This document shows, one piece after another, positions 1 through 9,609 of a DNA stretch of 64,000 nt. The notes under the pieces were generated by a model, which was not told where the DNA came from, ran no database searches, and saw only the letters and a list, made by a program, of their open reading frames with translations. Where the stretch lies: contig JADJWN010000021.1 in the NCBI GenBank assembly GCA_016716335.1, positions 1-64,000 of the forward strand, read 5' to 3'. A program made the position numbers and the translations under genes. This stretch comes from Saprospiraceae bacterium (lineage in GTDB: Bacteria; Bacteroidota; Bacteroidia; Chitinophagales; Saprospiraceae). Position 1 is the first letter of the stretch; the number at the start of each line of letters is the position of its first letter.

Positions 1-648
1 AACCCTTTTCATGACCGAAAAGCTCGCTCTCTATCAATTCGGAGGGTATGGCAGCACAGTTGACCTCCACGATGGGATAATCTTTCCTGCGGCTCATCTG
101 GTGAATCCATCTTGCTACAAGTTCCTTGCCGGTACCATTCTGACCGGTGATCAATACCCGGGCATCTGTGGGCGCCACTTTTTCAATGGTTTCCTTGATA
201 TGATGTATCTTTTCTGAATGCCCAATGATTTCCTGCATTTTTATGTGGCTCACCTTTTTCTGCAATACCTTTTTCTCTGTGATGAGACTGGATTTATCGA
301 GGGCATTTCTCAAGGTGATAAGCAGTCTGTTGAGATCAGGTGGTTTCTGAATGAAATCAAAGGCCCCTTTTTGACGGCTTCGACCGCCGTGTCTATATTG
401 CCATGACCGGAAATCATGATGACCGGAGTATCGGGACTCATATTCATGATTTTTTCTATGGCTTCCATACCATCCATTCTGGGCATCTTCACATCCAGAA
501 TGATAACATCGTATTTGTTTTGCTTGATTTTTACAATACAGTCCAATCCATCCGGGGATTCATCGATTTCATATTTTTCAAATTCGAGAATATCCCTGAG
601 CGTTTTGCGGATACTTTTGTCATCGTCAACGATAAGAATTTTTGCCAT
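1..648 (-). CDS. Sigma-54-dependent response regulator (NtrC/AtoC family), partial, frameshifted
   Basis: The N-terminal 110 residues are a receiver domain: acidic cluster VDDD, phosphoacceptor in VIILDVKMPRMDG and the conserved Lys in AVKKG. After a one-base shift in the G run at 364-367 (four G, five expected) the frame continues as GAFDFIQKPPDLNRL, completing the receiver. It then enters an AAA+ sigma-54 activation domain with Walker A GQNGTGKE and the start of the ESELFGHEKG motif, where the window ends. The family turns on sigma-54 promoters after phosphorylation by a sensor kinase. The kinase, the rest of the AAA+ domain and the HTH lie outside the window. The break sits inside the most conserved part of the receiver, so sequencing error is likelier than a pseudogene. 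Confidence 0.85.
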
Positions 649-916
649 GTTTGCGGATTTTGTAAATCATCAATGGTTTGAATGGCGCATTTGCCATGAT
701 TTCAGAGGGTAAAAATAAATGATTGTTTTCGATAATAGGTAATTTTACCCATATCAATTTTGTATATATGATTATTTTTTGTAATAAATAATGAATTTTG
801 AAGATTGGCTTAGCTACACCAACTGAAGTCATTTGCGGAAATAGCAATAAAAAAAATTGAAAAACTCTGTTGGGCTACGGACATTCAAACGTCACCTGTG
901 AGGAAATGAAAATTAT

Positions 917-2122
917 TTATCCCATAGCAGAAAATGCCAGCCAGGCCATCATACCGGCTCCCGTCTCCAGTGCCTGATCATCAATATCAAAAGTCGGTGT
1001 ATGTACCGGATCTGATTTTCGGTTGTCAGGAGCTGCCGTACCCAACCTGTAGAAAAATGCAGGCACATGCTGACTGTAAAAGGCAAAATCTTCGGAGGTC
1101 ATCCGGGGCGGAATTTCGACGACATCCTGTGCGCCGGCATATTGCTCCATAGCGGGAACCAATTGTTCTGTAAGCTGAACATGATTGATCAGTACAGGGT
1201 ATCCCTCTGCTATGTATATCTCGCACTCGGCACCGGAAGCTGCGGCAGTATCAGAGGCAATTTTTTTTATCCATTGGTGAGCTTGATATCTCCATTTTTC
1301 ATCCATCGTCCTGAAGGTACCTTCAATTTTCACTTCATCAGGTATCACATTGGTGGCACCACCTATAGAGTTGATTTTACCAAAACTCAATACAGAAGGA
1401 ATCAGGGGTGAGGCTTTTCTGGATATCACCTGCTGAAGTGACTGTATAATCTGAGCGCTGGCATACACGGTATCCACTACATCCACAGGCATTGCCGCAT
1501 GTCCGCCCTTACCTTTGACTGTGATATATATTTCATCCGCAGAGGCCATGTAAAGTCCCTTTCTCCATCCCAGTCTGCCTGCCTTTAAAGAAGGAAAAAC
1601 ATGTTGTCCGATGATGCACATTACTTCCGGATTTTTCAATACTCCCTCTTTAATCATGAGAGAGGCTCCTCCCGGTAATTTTTCTTCACCCGGCTGAAAA
1701 ATCAATTTCACTGAGTATCTGAGCAGATGCCGGAGCTCCTGCAACACTATCGCTGCCCCCAATAATGCTGCCATGTGCACATCGTGGCCACAGGCATGCA
1801 TTGCTCCCGGGTGCTGTGATTTGTAAGACACGTCATTGATCTCTGTGATGGGTAAGGCATCCATGTCTGCCCGCAGTGCCACACATTTTCCGGTGTCATT
1901 CCCGTGGATGAGTGCTACTATACCATGCCCGGCCCATCCTGTGCTGTACGCTATGCTATAACTGTCCAGCACCTTACGTATAAAAAGAGAGGTCTTTTCT
2001 TCCTGAAAGGATAGTTCCGGATACTTATGCAGATGATGCCTGTATTCAATAATAAGAGGCAATAAAGATTTTACTTTATCTTTAATCAGGTCAATCACTT
2101 CAAGGCTGTCATTTGAGTTCAT
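917..2122 (-). CDS. M20-family amidohydrolase (N-acyl-amino-acid / hippurate hydrolase type)
   Basis: At 401 residues it is the normal length for the M20D peptidase-like amidohydrolases. Metal-site motifs are in order: ADMDALP near residue 87, HACGHDVH near 110, the catalytic GEE near 146, a dimerisation domain in the middle (GKGGHAAMP) and the late ligand motif TSEDFAFY near 350. These enzymes are cytoplasmic and hydrolyse N-acyl or N-aroyl amino acids using two metal ions; the substrate here cannot be told. There is no signal peptide. Its ATG overlaps the end of the upstream glycosyltransferase gene by 14 bp, so the two are probably co-transcribed. The frame is intact. Confidence 0.88.
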   Translation of the reverse strand: MNSNDSLEVIDLIKDKVKSLLPLIIEYRHHLHKYPELSFQEEKTSLFIRKVLDSYSIAYSTGWAGHGIVALIHGNDTGKCVALRADMDALPITEINDVSYKSQHPGAMHACGHDVHMAALLGAAIVLQELRHLLRYSVKLIFQPGEEKLPGGASLMIKEGVLKNPEVMCIIGQHVFPSLKAGRLGWRKGLYMASADEIYITVKGKGGHAAMPVDVVDTVYASAQIIQSLQQVISRKASPLIPSVLSFGKINSIGGATNVIPDEVKIEGTFRTMDEKWRYQAHQWIKKIASDTAAASGAECEIYIAEGYPVLINHVQLTEQLVPAMEQYAGAQDVVEIPPRMTSEDFAFYSQHVPAFFYRLGTAAPDNRKSDPVHTPTFDIDDQALETGAGMMAWLAFSAMG

Positions 2123-4097
2123 AATCCTTGGAAATCATGGTAAAGGGAATGGTAAATTTCAAAATCAGCTCAATGTCTTTCAGTACGGTATAATGTCTTG
2201 CATAATCCAGATTGGCTTTCTTATAAAACTCCGGCACATATCTGAATGTTCCGATAGTATCGGGATAAGGGATCAATCCTTTTGGCAAAGCAGGCAGAAA
2301 ATCAAAATCCTCTTTATTTCCACCGTATCCCACCCAGGTCTTTTCACCTTTTAATACAGAGATCAATGCTTTGAAAAATTTGCCCGGATGGCTTATGAAC
2401 AGGGCAAGCAGGGGATATATCAACAGAAGAATAAATGTATATCCAATATCCAGCGTCCTTTTGAATCTTTTATTGCCACTCTTACTCAGATTGTAGGTGA
2501 AGTCAATGCTGTAATATTCACCGGCATAATTTCTGGAATTGCTTCCAATGATATTGAGACTGTCATCTCCTCCGATTTTGATGGATACCTCCTCACCCAG
2601 CCCACCCATTGCTGCTATAATCTCTTTGAGAGACATACTCTCTGAAGAAAAAATAACCTCGCTGATCTGCAAGGGCCTGACCATATTTTTCAGTGCTGAT
2701 ACATCATTCACATAAAAGCTGTCATGCATGCCGGGCGCAGGATTTATAAAGTAAATATTGTCAAATGGCACCTCTGCCCTTTTCATGGTATTCAGAATTT
2801 TTTCGGCAGCTTCTCTTTTGGCAACCACCGCTATGTTTCTGTTGGTCTTCAATCCATCATGGGATAGTGCTTTGTTCAATTTATTGTAAAGGAAAGAAGA
2901 AATCAGATGATACAGCACTGTCAGCAGACTCCCGCCGAATACCAGCAGTCTGCTCACTCTCCATTGTTCAGGAGCAAGGCCATAAAAGACCAAAACAATC
3001 AAAACCGTGAATATATATCCAGTCATCACAGATCGTGCCGAAGCATTTCGGTCATACTTACCGAAAAAACCCGCAGAAATAACCCATATAAATGACAGAA
3101 TCAAAAATGTAAGTCGGGTGATTTTGGCCGGATAATAGTCAGCATCATGATGATAATAGACAGACCACCAGTCTTTTAGAAGGTGAAAAAGTAAATAAAT
3201 AATGACCAGATCGAGCAGGTATCTGAAGCCGGTAGCAATCAGTCTTGAGATAGCGCTCATAAATGCCCTCACCAATATGGCCATACTGACAAAGAAGGCA
3301 AAAATCCGGGCATTTCCTTTGGAGTAATGTTTTTTCACATAGGTAATCATTGCGCCATAAAAGGTACGTACATACTGAAGGCTGCTTTTTTTGGTACTCT
3401 CTCCCTTATAATGTATAATTGTGCTTTCCGGATAATAGTATATTTCATACCCTGCCTTCAGAATTCTGTAGGAAAGATCTATATCCTCCCCGTACATAAA
3501 AAAACGTTCGTCCAGCAAACCTGTCTTTTGCCAGACTTCTGACCGGATAAACATAAAAGCCCCGCACAACACCTCAACTTTGGCAGTTGACATCTCAGGA
3601 ATATATCCCAGATTATATCCACTGAACCACTTCGATCCCGGAAAAAGCGAGGACAGATAACTGAGTTTGCAAAATGAATTCCATAAGTCAGGGATTGCTC
3701 TTTTGGATTCGGGAAGAAATCTACCGGAGCCGTCAATCATGCGTACACCCACAGCCCCGCACTCCGGCTGTGATTCCATAAAATGATAGCACTTGAGTAA
3801 GGTGTCTTCTTCAAGTACAGTGTCGGGATTCAAAAGCAGTGTATATTTACTTTGAAGCTGCCGGATAGCCTGATTGTTTGCTTTTGAAAATCCGACGTTT
3901 TCGCGGTTTTCGATAATGCGTATTTCCGGATATTTATCTTTCAATAATGCGACCGAACCATCTACCGAAGCATTATCTACCACCCATACCTCTGTACTGA
4001 GACCATCAAGCCGGGAACGTCTGATACTGTCCAGACATTGGGCCAGAAAATTGCGTACATTATAATTGACGATTACGATACCAATATCGGTCTGCAT
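2109..4097 (-). CDS. Membrane-associated family 2 glycosyltransferase
   Basis: Residues 1-250 are a GT2 catalytic domain: IGIVIVNYN at the start, VVDNASVDGS, the LNPDTVLEED metal-binding region and FFMYGEDIDLSYR, as in rhamnosyltransferase-like enzymes. Several hydrophobic helices follow, then a Rossmann-like segment. The C-terminus (FKRTLDIGYTF...LKGEKTWVGY) recalls a degenerate undecaprenyl-phosphate sugar-transferase tail. It probably builds a surface glycan at the inner membrane. The ATG at 4097 lies 4 bp past the expected recR stop. In the sequence as given the reading frame is open straight through from recR, giving one 873-residue ORF; I regard this as a frameshift effect, not a true fusion. 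About 662 residues from this start. Confidence 0.8.
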   Translation of the reverse strand: MQTDIGIVIVNYNVRNFLAQCLDSIRRSRLDGLSTEVWVVDNASVDGSVALLKDKYPEIRIIENRENVGFSKANNQAIRQLQSKYTLLLNPDTVLEEDTLLKCYHFMESQPECGAVGVRMIDGSGRFLPESKRAIPDLWNSFCKLSYLSSLFPGSKWFSGYNLGYIPEMSTAKVEVLCGAFMFIRSEVWQKTGLLDERFFMYGEDIDLSYRILKAGYEIYYYPESTIIHYKGESTKKSSLQYVRTFYGAMITYVKKHYSKGNARIFAFFVSMAILVRAFMSAISRLIATGFRYLLDLVIIYLLFHLLKDWWSVYYHHDADYYPAKITRLTFLILSFIWVISAGFFGKYDRNASARSVMTGYIFTVLIVLVFYGLAPEQWRVSRLLVFGGSLLTVLYHLISSFLYNKLNKALSHDGLKTNRNIAVVAKREAAEKILNTMKRAEVPFDNIYFINPAPGMHDSFYVNDVSALKNMVRPLQISEVIFSSESMSLKEIIAAMGGLGEEVSIKIGGDDSLNIIGSNSRNYAGEYYSIDFTYNLSKSGNKRFKRTLDIGYTFILLLIYPLLALFISHPGKFFKALISVLKGEKTWVGYGGNKEDFDFLPALPKGLIPYPDTIGTFRYVPEFYKKANLDYARHYTVLKDIELILKFTIPFTMISKDYELK

Positions 4098-4101
4098 GTT
4101 G

Positions 4102-4712
4102 TCAGGATTGAGCCGAGTATGGCACTCTGAAACAATCGACCGACCCAGCGTCAATTCATCGGCATATTCGAGTTCGCCACCGAATGAAACTCCACGGGCT
4201 ATGACAGATATTTTTACATCTTTATCCTTGAGAAGTTTTGATATGTAATATATGGTCGTATCTCCTTCAATGGTGGGGCTGATTGCCATAATTATCTCGT
4301 CTATTCCACCCTTGTTGACCCTTTCGATCAGATTGTCTATATTCAGTTCGCCGGGACCGACGCCATCCAATGGTGAAATGACTCCTCCCAGGACGTGGTA
4401 GCATCCACTGAACTGATCTGTATCCTCGATGGCCATGACATCTCTGGCTGTCTCCACCACGCAGATCACATTCTGACGACGGTGAGGCGCTTTGCAGATA
4501 TTGCAAATAGGATCATCGGAAAGGTTGCCGCACTGAGTGCAATGCCGGATATCGCTTTCCAGCCTGTCGAGTGCCCGGGATATTCTGGCAGATTTTCCAC
4601 TTTTGTCCTGCACCAGGTGGAGTGCCAGCCGCAGTGCAGATTTTCGACCCAATCCCGGCAAAGTGGCCAGAGCATTGACTGCTTCTTCTAATATTCTGGA
4701 TGAGAAATTCAT
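4102..4712 (-). CDS. recR: Recombination protein RecR (C-terminus frameshifted)
   Basis: RecR works with RecO/RecF to load RecA on gapped DNA. The helix-hairpin-helix (LATLPGLGRKSALRLALHL), a C4 zinc finger (CTQCGNLSDDPICNIC) and a Toprim domain (VVETARDVMAIEDT...GGVISPLDGVGP) are all visible, as is the closing GGELEYADELTLGRSI. In the raw frame the ORF then runs on into the glycosyltransferase. One extra base in the run at 4130-4132 instead gives GRSIVFRVPYSAQS and a stop at 4102-4104, for 203 residues, the normal RecR length. The start at 4712 (MNFSSRIL) fits the family better than the ATG 18 bp upstream. Confidence 0.88.
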
Positions 4713-4901
4713 TTGGCAAAAATAATACATATGTATTGAATTAAAAAATCCGGATTTAGAGTATTCAACTCAACCTTCAATCAGTCATTAAACTCTAAGC
4801 ACTGCTGCCATCAATTTATCATCATTTCGGCTAATCTTTGAACCAATACAGGGTTAAATCCGTTGTGGCATTGAAAATTTAAAACAAGCGGAGCACAAAC
4901 C

Positions 4902-5243
4902 ATGGCAAGAATATTATTCAGATTTGAAGATAAGGAGATACCTGAAAAATGGGTGGATAATGCTGAAGCCGGCTATTCAATCCTTGAAATAACTGAAGAC
5001 CACGACATACATCTCAATCATAACTGCGGTGGTGTATGTGCATGCAGTACCTGTCATATCTATGTAAATAAAGGTATGGAATATCTCGAGGAGATATCTG
5101 ATAAAGAAGAGGACTTCATTGACCGTGCCATCAATCCCAGACTCGAATCAAGGCTTGGATGTCAATGTATCATACTGGAAGATGATGCAGAAATCGAGGT
5201 CACCATCCCCGATCAGAGACAGATAATAGGGCATGAGCATTGA
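4902..5243 (+). CDS. Adrenodoxin-type 2Fe-2S ferredoxin
   Basis: This 113-residue protein has the cluster motif CGGVCACSTC near residue 44 followed by a distant cysteine in LGCQC near 85, the C-x5-C-x2-C-x(n)-C pattern of vertebrate-type and ISC ferredoxins. The acidic helix MEYLEEISDKEEDFID lies between, as in the family. It is a cytoplasmic one-electron carrier, commonly linked to iron-sulphur assembly or P450-type systems. It stands alone between the divergent recR operon and hypE, so the partner is not shown by context. A role delivering electrons to hydrogenase maturation is possible but not supported by anything specific. Confidence 0.88.
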   Translation: MARILFRFEDKEIPEKWVDNAEAGYSILEITEDHDIHLNHNCGGVCACSTCHIYVNKGMEYLEEISDKEEDFIDRAINPRLESRLGCQCIILEDDAEIEVTIPDQRQIIGHEH

Positions 5244-5385
5244 AGCAGAGCTTCGATTTTATCCGGAAAGCATTTTAATGTCAGATGGAAATTGGGGTGT
5301 AGTCAAAATGGACATATAACCCGGTTAGTGTCAGATTTCCGTCAATCCTTAAGTGGGTGTACAAGATGCTGATAATAGCTACCTA

Positions 5386-6447
5386 CTAACATATTCTGGG
5401 CAACTGCTCGCCTGTGAGCATATTCACCACCCTTTTGCCACCTATGATACTATTGTGTATCACTTGTTTCGGATGCTGCGGAGTGACAAAGCCTATGACA
5501 GAGGCATGATTTCCATTTTCCCAGGTACGTAACAGTTTTACTGTTTCATCTGCAATTTCTTCTGCAACGAATGCGACAAAAACACCTTCATTGGCTACAT
5601 ATAGCGGATCCATTCCGAGAAGTTCACATGCACCTGCAACATTTTCAAAAACAGGGATATCCTTTTCAAATATTTCCATTCCGAGTTGTGTATCTCTGGC
5701 CACTTCATTCAAAACTGAGGCAATTCCGCCTCGTGTGGCATCTCTTAATAAATGAATTTTACTTCCGAAGCGGGAAGCAATATCTCTTACAATATCATTG
5801 AAATGGCAGGTATCACTCACTATGGATGATTCGAATTCCAATCCTTGTCTGACACTCATTATTGCCATACCATGAGCTGCAATCGGTCCGCTGGCAATGA
5901 TTTTGTCGCCAGCAACAACCCGTGACAAGCCGATGTCCATATTTTCATACACCAAACCAATCCTGAAGTATTGATAAAAAGTTTATCGCCTTTACCTTTT
6001 CTCCACCACTTTGGTATCGCCGGTGATAATTTGTACTCCGGCCTTTTCAGCAGCTTTTTGGACAGAAAGCAGAATCTCCCAGAAATCCTCCATGCTTAAA
6101 CCTTCCTCTATAATAAAAGAGAGTGAAAGATATTGAGCTCTGGATCCGCACATGGCAAGGTCATTAACTGTCCCGTTGACAGCCAATTCGCCTATATTGC
6201 CACCCGGAAAGAAAATCGGTGAAACGACAAAGCTGTCCGTGGTAAAGGACATTTTCCCCTCTGCCTGAAAGACTGTGCCATCGTGTTTCTGATTGAGCAA
6301 ATCATTTTTCAAAATGGTAAAAACTCCGCTTTCGAGCAGTTTATTGGTAAGCAATCCCCCACTCCCATGCCCCAGTGTAATAAACTCGAAATCCAATTTT
6401 GGCACAGGACATTCCGCCGATAAAATTCCTTTATTGATATGATTCAT
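5386..6447 (-). CDS. hypE: Hydrogenase maturation protein HypE (broken by two compensating indels)
   Basis: HypE dehydrates the thiocarboxamide on its C-terminal cysteine to thiocyanate, giving the CN ligands of the NiFe site. The N-terminal part (ITLGHGSGG, TTDSFVVSP, GTVNDLAMCG, TGDTKVVE) and the C-terminal part (VASRFGSK-type core, LLRDATRGGIASVLNE, ending PRIC with the carrier cysteine) are both present in one frame. They are separated by a 30-bp out-of-frame patch with stops at 5992-5994. Removing one base from the run at 5997-6000 and adding one near 5955 restores VEKGKGDKLFINTSGLGLVYEN. Together they make a normal 350-residue HypE. It lies 18 bp after hypD. Sequencing error is the likely cause. 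Confidence 0.87.
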
Positions 6448-6465
6448 AAAATTGATCCCTTAATT

Positions 6466-7565
6466 TTATTCAAAAGATGCCATGGAGTTTGCAAAATGAT
6501 AATAAGCTGCACAGGCACCTTCACTGCTTACCATAGGTGCTCCCAAGGGCTTTTGAGGGGTACAGCCTTTGCCGAATTGTGGACATTCAATGGGTTTTTT
6601 ATTCCTTTAAGCACCAATCCTGCAATACATTCCTCATTTTCCCGGGTTTTAGTGATAGAAATATTAAACTTTTTGTCAGCATCAAAGGCAGCATACTCAT
6701 CTTTCAGCCGATATCCGCTATGTGGAATCAATCCTATACCTCTCCATTCTCTGTCATCAGTTTCAAACACCCGGTGGATCAATGCAATAGCATCGGGGTT
6801 TCCTTCCGGTCTGACCACCCGGGAATACTGGTTTTCCAGCTTGTGCTCTCCATTTTCCAGCTGTCTTATGACCATGTATATACCTTGGACTATATCCACC
6901 GGTTCAAAACCTGTGACTACGACAGGCACTTTATACCTTTCTGCAATGGGCTCATATTCATTAATTCCCATGACCGTACAAACATGACCTGCTGCCAGAA
7001 AACCGTCTATTTTTGCTGATGGATCACTCAGGACTGCTTCCATAGCCGGAGGAACCAGGACATGTGAAGTCAGAATAGAATAATTACTGACCCCGGCAGA
7101 CTTTGCCTGTATCACTGAAAGCGCATTGGCCGGTGCGGTGGTTTCAAAACCTACAGCGAAAAACACCACTTCTTTTCCGGGATTTTCTTTGGCAAGTTTT
7201 ACAGCTTCAAGCGGAGAATATAAGATCCGGACATCAGCCCCTTGAGCTTTAGCTTCCAGCAGACTTAGCGTAGAACCCGGCACCCGGAGCATGTCACCAA
7301 AAGAGCATAATATCACATTTTTTTCCATAGCGAGATGTACGGCTTTATCAATCAGGTGTACCGGGGTCACACATACCGGACAACCCGGACCATGAATCAT
7401 CCGTACACCCGGAGGTAATAATTGTAAAAGGCCGTTCTTGACAATAGAGTGGGTCTGACCACCACATACTTCCATAATATTCCATGAATTTTTCAGAATT
7501 TTATGGATTTCGTTCAGATAGTGATTTACCAGTTCAGGATTCTTGTATTCCGAAATGTATTTCAT
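6466..7565 (-). CDS. hypD: Hydrogenase maturation protein HypD (late frameshift)
   Basis: HypD carries a 4Fe-4S cluster and, with HypC, is the scaffold on which the Fe(CN)2CO unit is made. Family motifs are clear: MEVCGGQTHSI near residue 32, IHGPGCPVCVTP near 58, CSFGDMLRVPGS near 86, FFAVGFETTAPA near 126, and AAGHVCTVMG. The uninterrupted frame stops after 345 residues at PWEHLW. A missing base at 6545-6546 restores PLGAPMVSSEGACAAYYHFANSMASFE and a stop at 6466-6468, giving 366 residues, the standard length and C-terminus. It follows the ABC ATPase gene and precedes hypE in the same direction. Confidence 0.9.
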
Positions 7566-7772
7566 GTAAAATGTTGCAATTGATTGTCTGAATCAGATTT
7601 ATTTATCTACCATTTAAAAGCCTGAAAACACTTCAATCACTTTTCCCCTCCCAGCCCTCTCATATACCAATATGCTGAAGTGCCCGACATGTAAAAATAC
7701 TACTTTATGTCAATATAAATCACGAATGCCTGAAATCAATTTGTCCCAACCAGGCAATTTTTTCATTGGAAA

Positions 7773-8531
7773 TCAGATGTCAGGGATGTAATAATTCGAA
7801 CCATAATAATCAACAGCTTTCATTCTTACTCCATACACTGATTCTATGAATGATTCATTGATTTCCTCCTTGCTTTCAGTATATCGGCCTGCCCCATTGT
7901 GCAGGAACAAAAACCCATCTGCATATTTCAACGATAAATTCAGGTCATGCCCTACCATGATTATGTTATAACCTTCTGTTGCAAGATTTTTCATTACTGT
8001 CATAATTTCCAACTGATGTTTCAGATCCAGATATGTGATAGGTTCATCCAATACAATGATCGGCGTTTTTTGAGCTAAGGCACGTGCAATAAATACTTTT
8101 TGCCGTTCTCCGCCACTGATTTCATTGATATTTTTTTTTATCAGATGATGGAGACTGAGTTTTTCTATGACCTTATCGACAATATTGTAATCCTCAGGAC
8201 CCGGAGCCCATGTCATATAAGGCAACCTTCCCGTTAATATGGTCTCAAACACTGAAGCGCCAAAAACAGAATTACTTCCCTGGGTAACCAAAGCAATTTT
8301 TCTTGCAAGATTTTCATGATCGTAGGAATTTATATCTTTATTGTCAATATAAATCCGGCCCTTCTGAGGTCTCAGATTTTTAGTGATACATCTGACCATG
8401 GTAGTTTTCCCACTTCCGTTTCTTCCCATTATGACAGAAAGTTTACCGGGCTCAAAAGTATGAGATATACCCCTGATCACCTCATGCTCACCGAAGCTGA
8501 AGGCTATATTTTGTATTTCTACCGTCACCAT
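7773..8531 (-). CDS. ABC transporter ATP-binding protein (FecE/BtuD type)
   Basis: This is a 252-residue cytoplasmic ATPase with Walker A GRNGSGKTT near residue 36, the Q-loop region LVTQGSN, signature ISGGERQKVF near 137, Walker B PIIVLDEP near 157 and switch histidine VGHDL near 193. The family drives import of iron-siderophore, cobalamin or haem-like ligands with FecCD-type permeases. It overlaps the permease gene by 7 bp, so it is translated with it. Its place between hypF and hypD suggests import of a metal needed for NiFe-hydrogenase, most plausibly nickel; FecDE-type nickel import is known in Helicobacter. That assignment is inference. Confidence 0.88.
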   Translation of the reverse strand: MVTVEIQNIAFSFGEHEVIRGISHTFEPGKLSVIMGRNGSGKTTMVRCITKNLRPQKGRIYIDNKDINSYDHENLARKIALVTQGSNSVFGASVFETILTGRLPYMTWAPGPEDYNIVDKVIEKLSLHHLIKKNINEISGGERQKVFIARALAQKTPIIVLDEPITYLDLKHQLEIMTVMKNLATEGYNIIMVGHDLNLSLKYADGFLFLHNGAGRYTESKEEINESFIESVYGVRMKAVDYYGSNYYIPDI

Positions 8532-9609
8532 CTTTTCTTTCCTCTGATCAGTAAAAGCACAAATAATGGAGCGCCCACAATAGAAGTAATAATACCCACT
8601 GGAATCACCAGAGGATGATACAGATTGCGGGAAAGCAAATCTGATAAAAGTAAGAAAACAGCACCTGACACCATGGATGCAGTAAACAGATACCTGGACT
8701 CATTACCGGCAAGCAACCTGACAATGTGAGGAATGACAAGACCTACAAAGGCAATAATGCCATAAAATGCTACTACCGTTGCCGTTATGAATGAAGCCAG
8801 CAGCATGGATTGCATCCTGAACTTCTTCACATCTACTCCAAGGCTGGCTGCTACCTGATCTCCGGCATCAAGGGCATTGAATTTTATTCCATCTTTCAAA
8901 AGTATTAAACAGGATGGAGATAGCAGCATCAGCTGAATAAGTATTATACTCCAGTTTGTTTTGGACAGATCCCCGAAGGTCCAGATAACAATAGAACCCA
9001 ACTGTACATCATCTGCCATAAACTGAAGGATTGAAGTCATAGCCATGAAGAAGGTATTGATTATAATACCGGCCAAAATCATATTTTCAGGGGTAGCTCC
9101 CTTAATCCTTGAAATATATAAAATGAAAAAGGCACCGAATGCAGCCCAAAAGAAAGCGGATAATGTAATGAAAACATAATGCGTATCCACAAAAGGTAAA
9201 ACGTTGCGAGAAAAGACACTATTCCCAATATAATATAAGCCAGCGCTGCACCAAAAGCTGAGGCATTGGAAATACCCAATGTGAAAGGGGATCCAAGGGG
9301 ATTACGCAATATTACCTGCATTACAGCACCAGCCAAACCAAGCGCACTACCGCTTAATACGGCAGCCAGCAGACGGGGCAATCTCAAATCCATAATAATG
9401 TGGTATTGCATGTCGGACTTATCCAATGAAAGAATTGTAAAGAGAAGATCTTCCAGCCCTAAACGTTTAGCCCCTAAAGTCAATCCAAGGAAAAGCAGGC
9501 TGATTACGCAAATAAAAGCCAGCCACAATATCAGATTTCTTTTCCTGAGTTCCTTAATATAGTAGTAGCTGCCGGATTTTCTCAATATATTATTTTCCAT
9601 AGCCGGCAT
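8525..9609 (-). CDS. ABC transporter permease, FecCD family (frameshifted)
   Basis: The first half has the family opening DLRLPRLLAAVLSGSALGLAGA and NPLGSPFTLGISNASAFGAAL. The second half has ENMILAGI, LDAGDQVAASLGV (the loop contacting the ATPase) and AFVGLVIPHIVRLL. The two are joined by restoring a G to the run at 9224-9226, which reads ILGNSVFSRNVLPFVDTHYVF. The result is about 360 residues with roughly nine or ten membrane helices, normal for the family. The start could be 9609 or 9600; both overlap the binding-protein gene. It moves the ligand across the inner membrane for the adjoining ATPase. Confidence 0.87.

Noticed and set aside
2109..4730. A genuine RecR-glycosyltransferase fusion protein
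   Set aside because: A natural RecR C-terminus and stop appear with one added base, and similar indels occur across the window.
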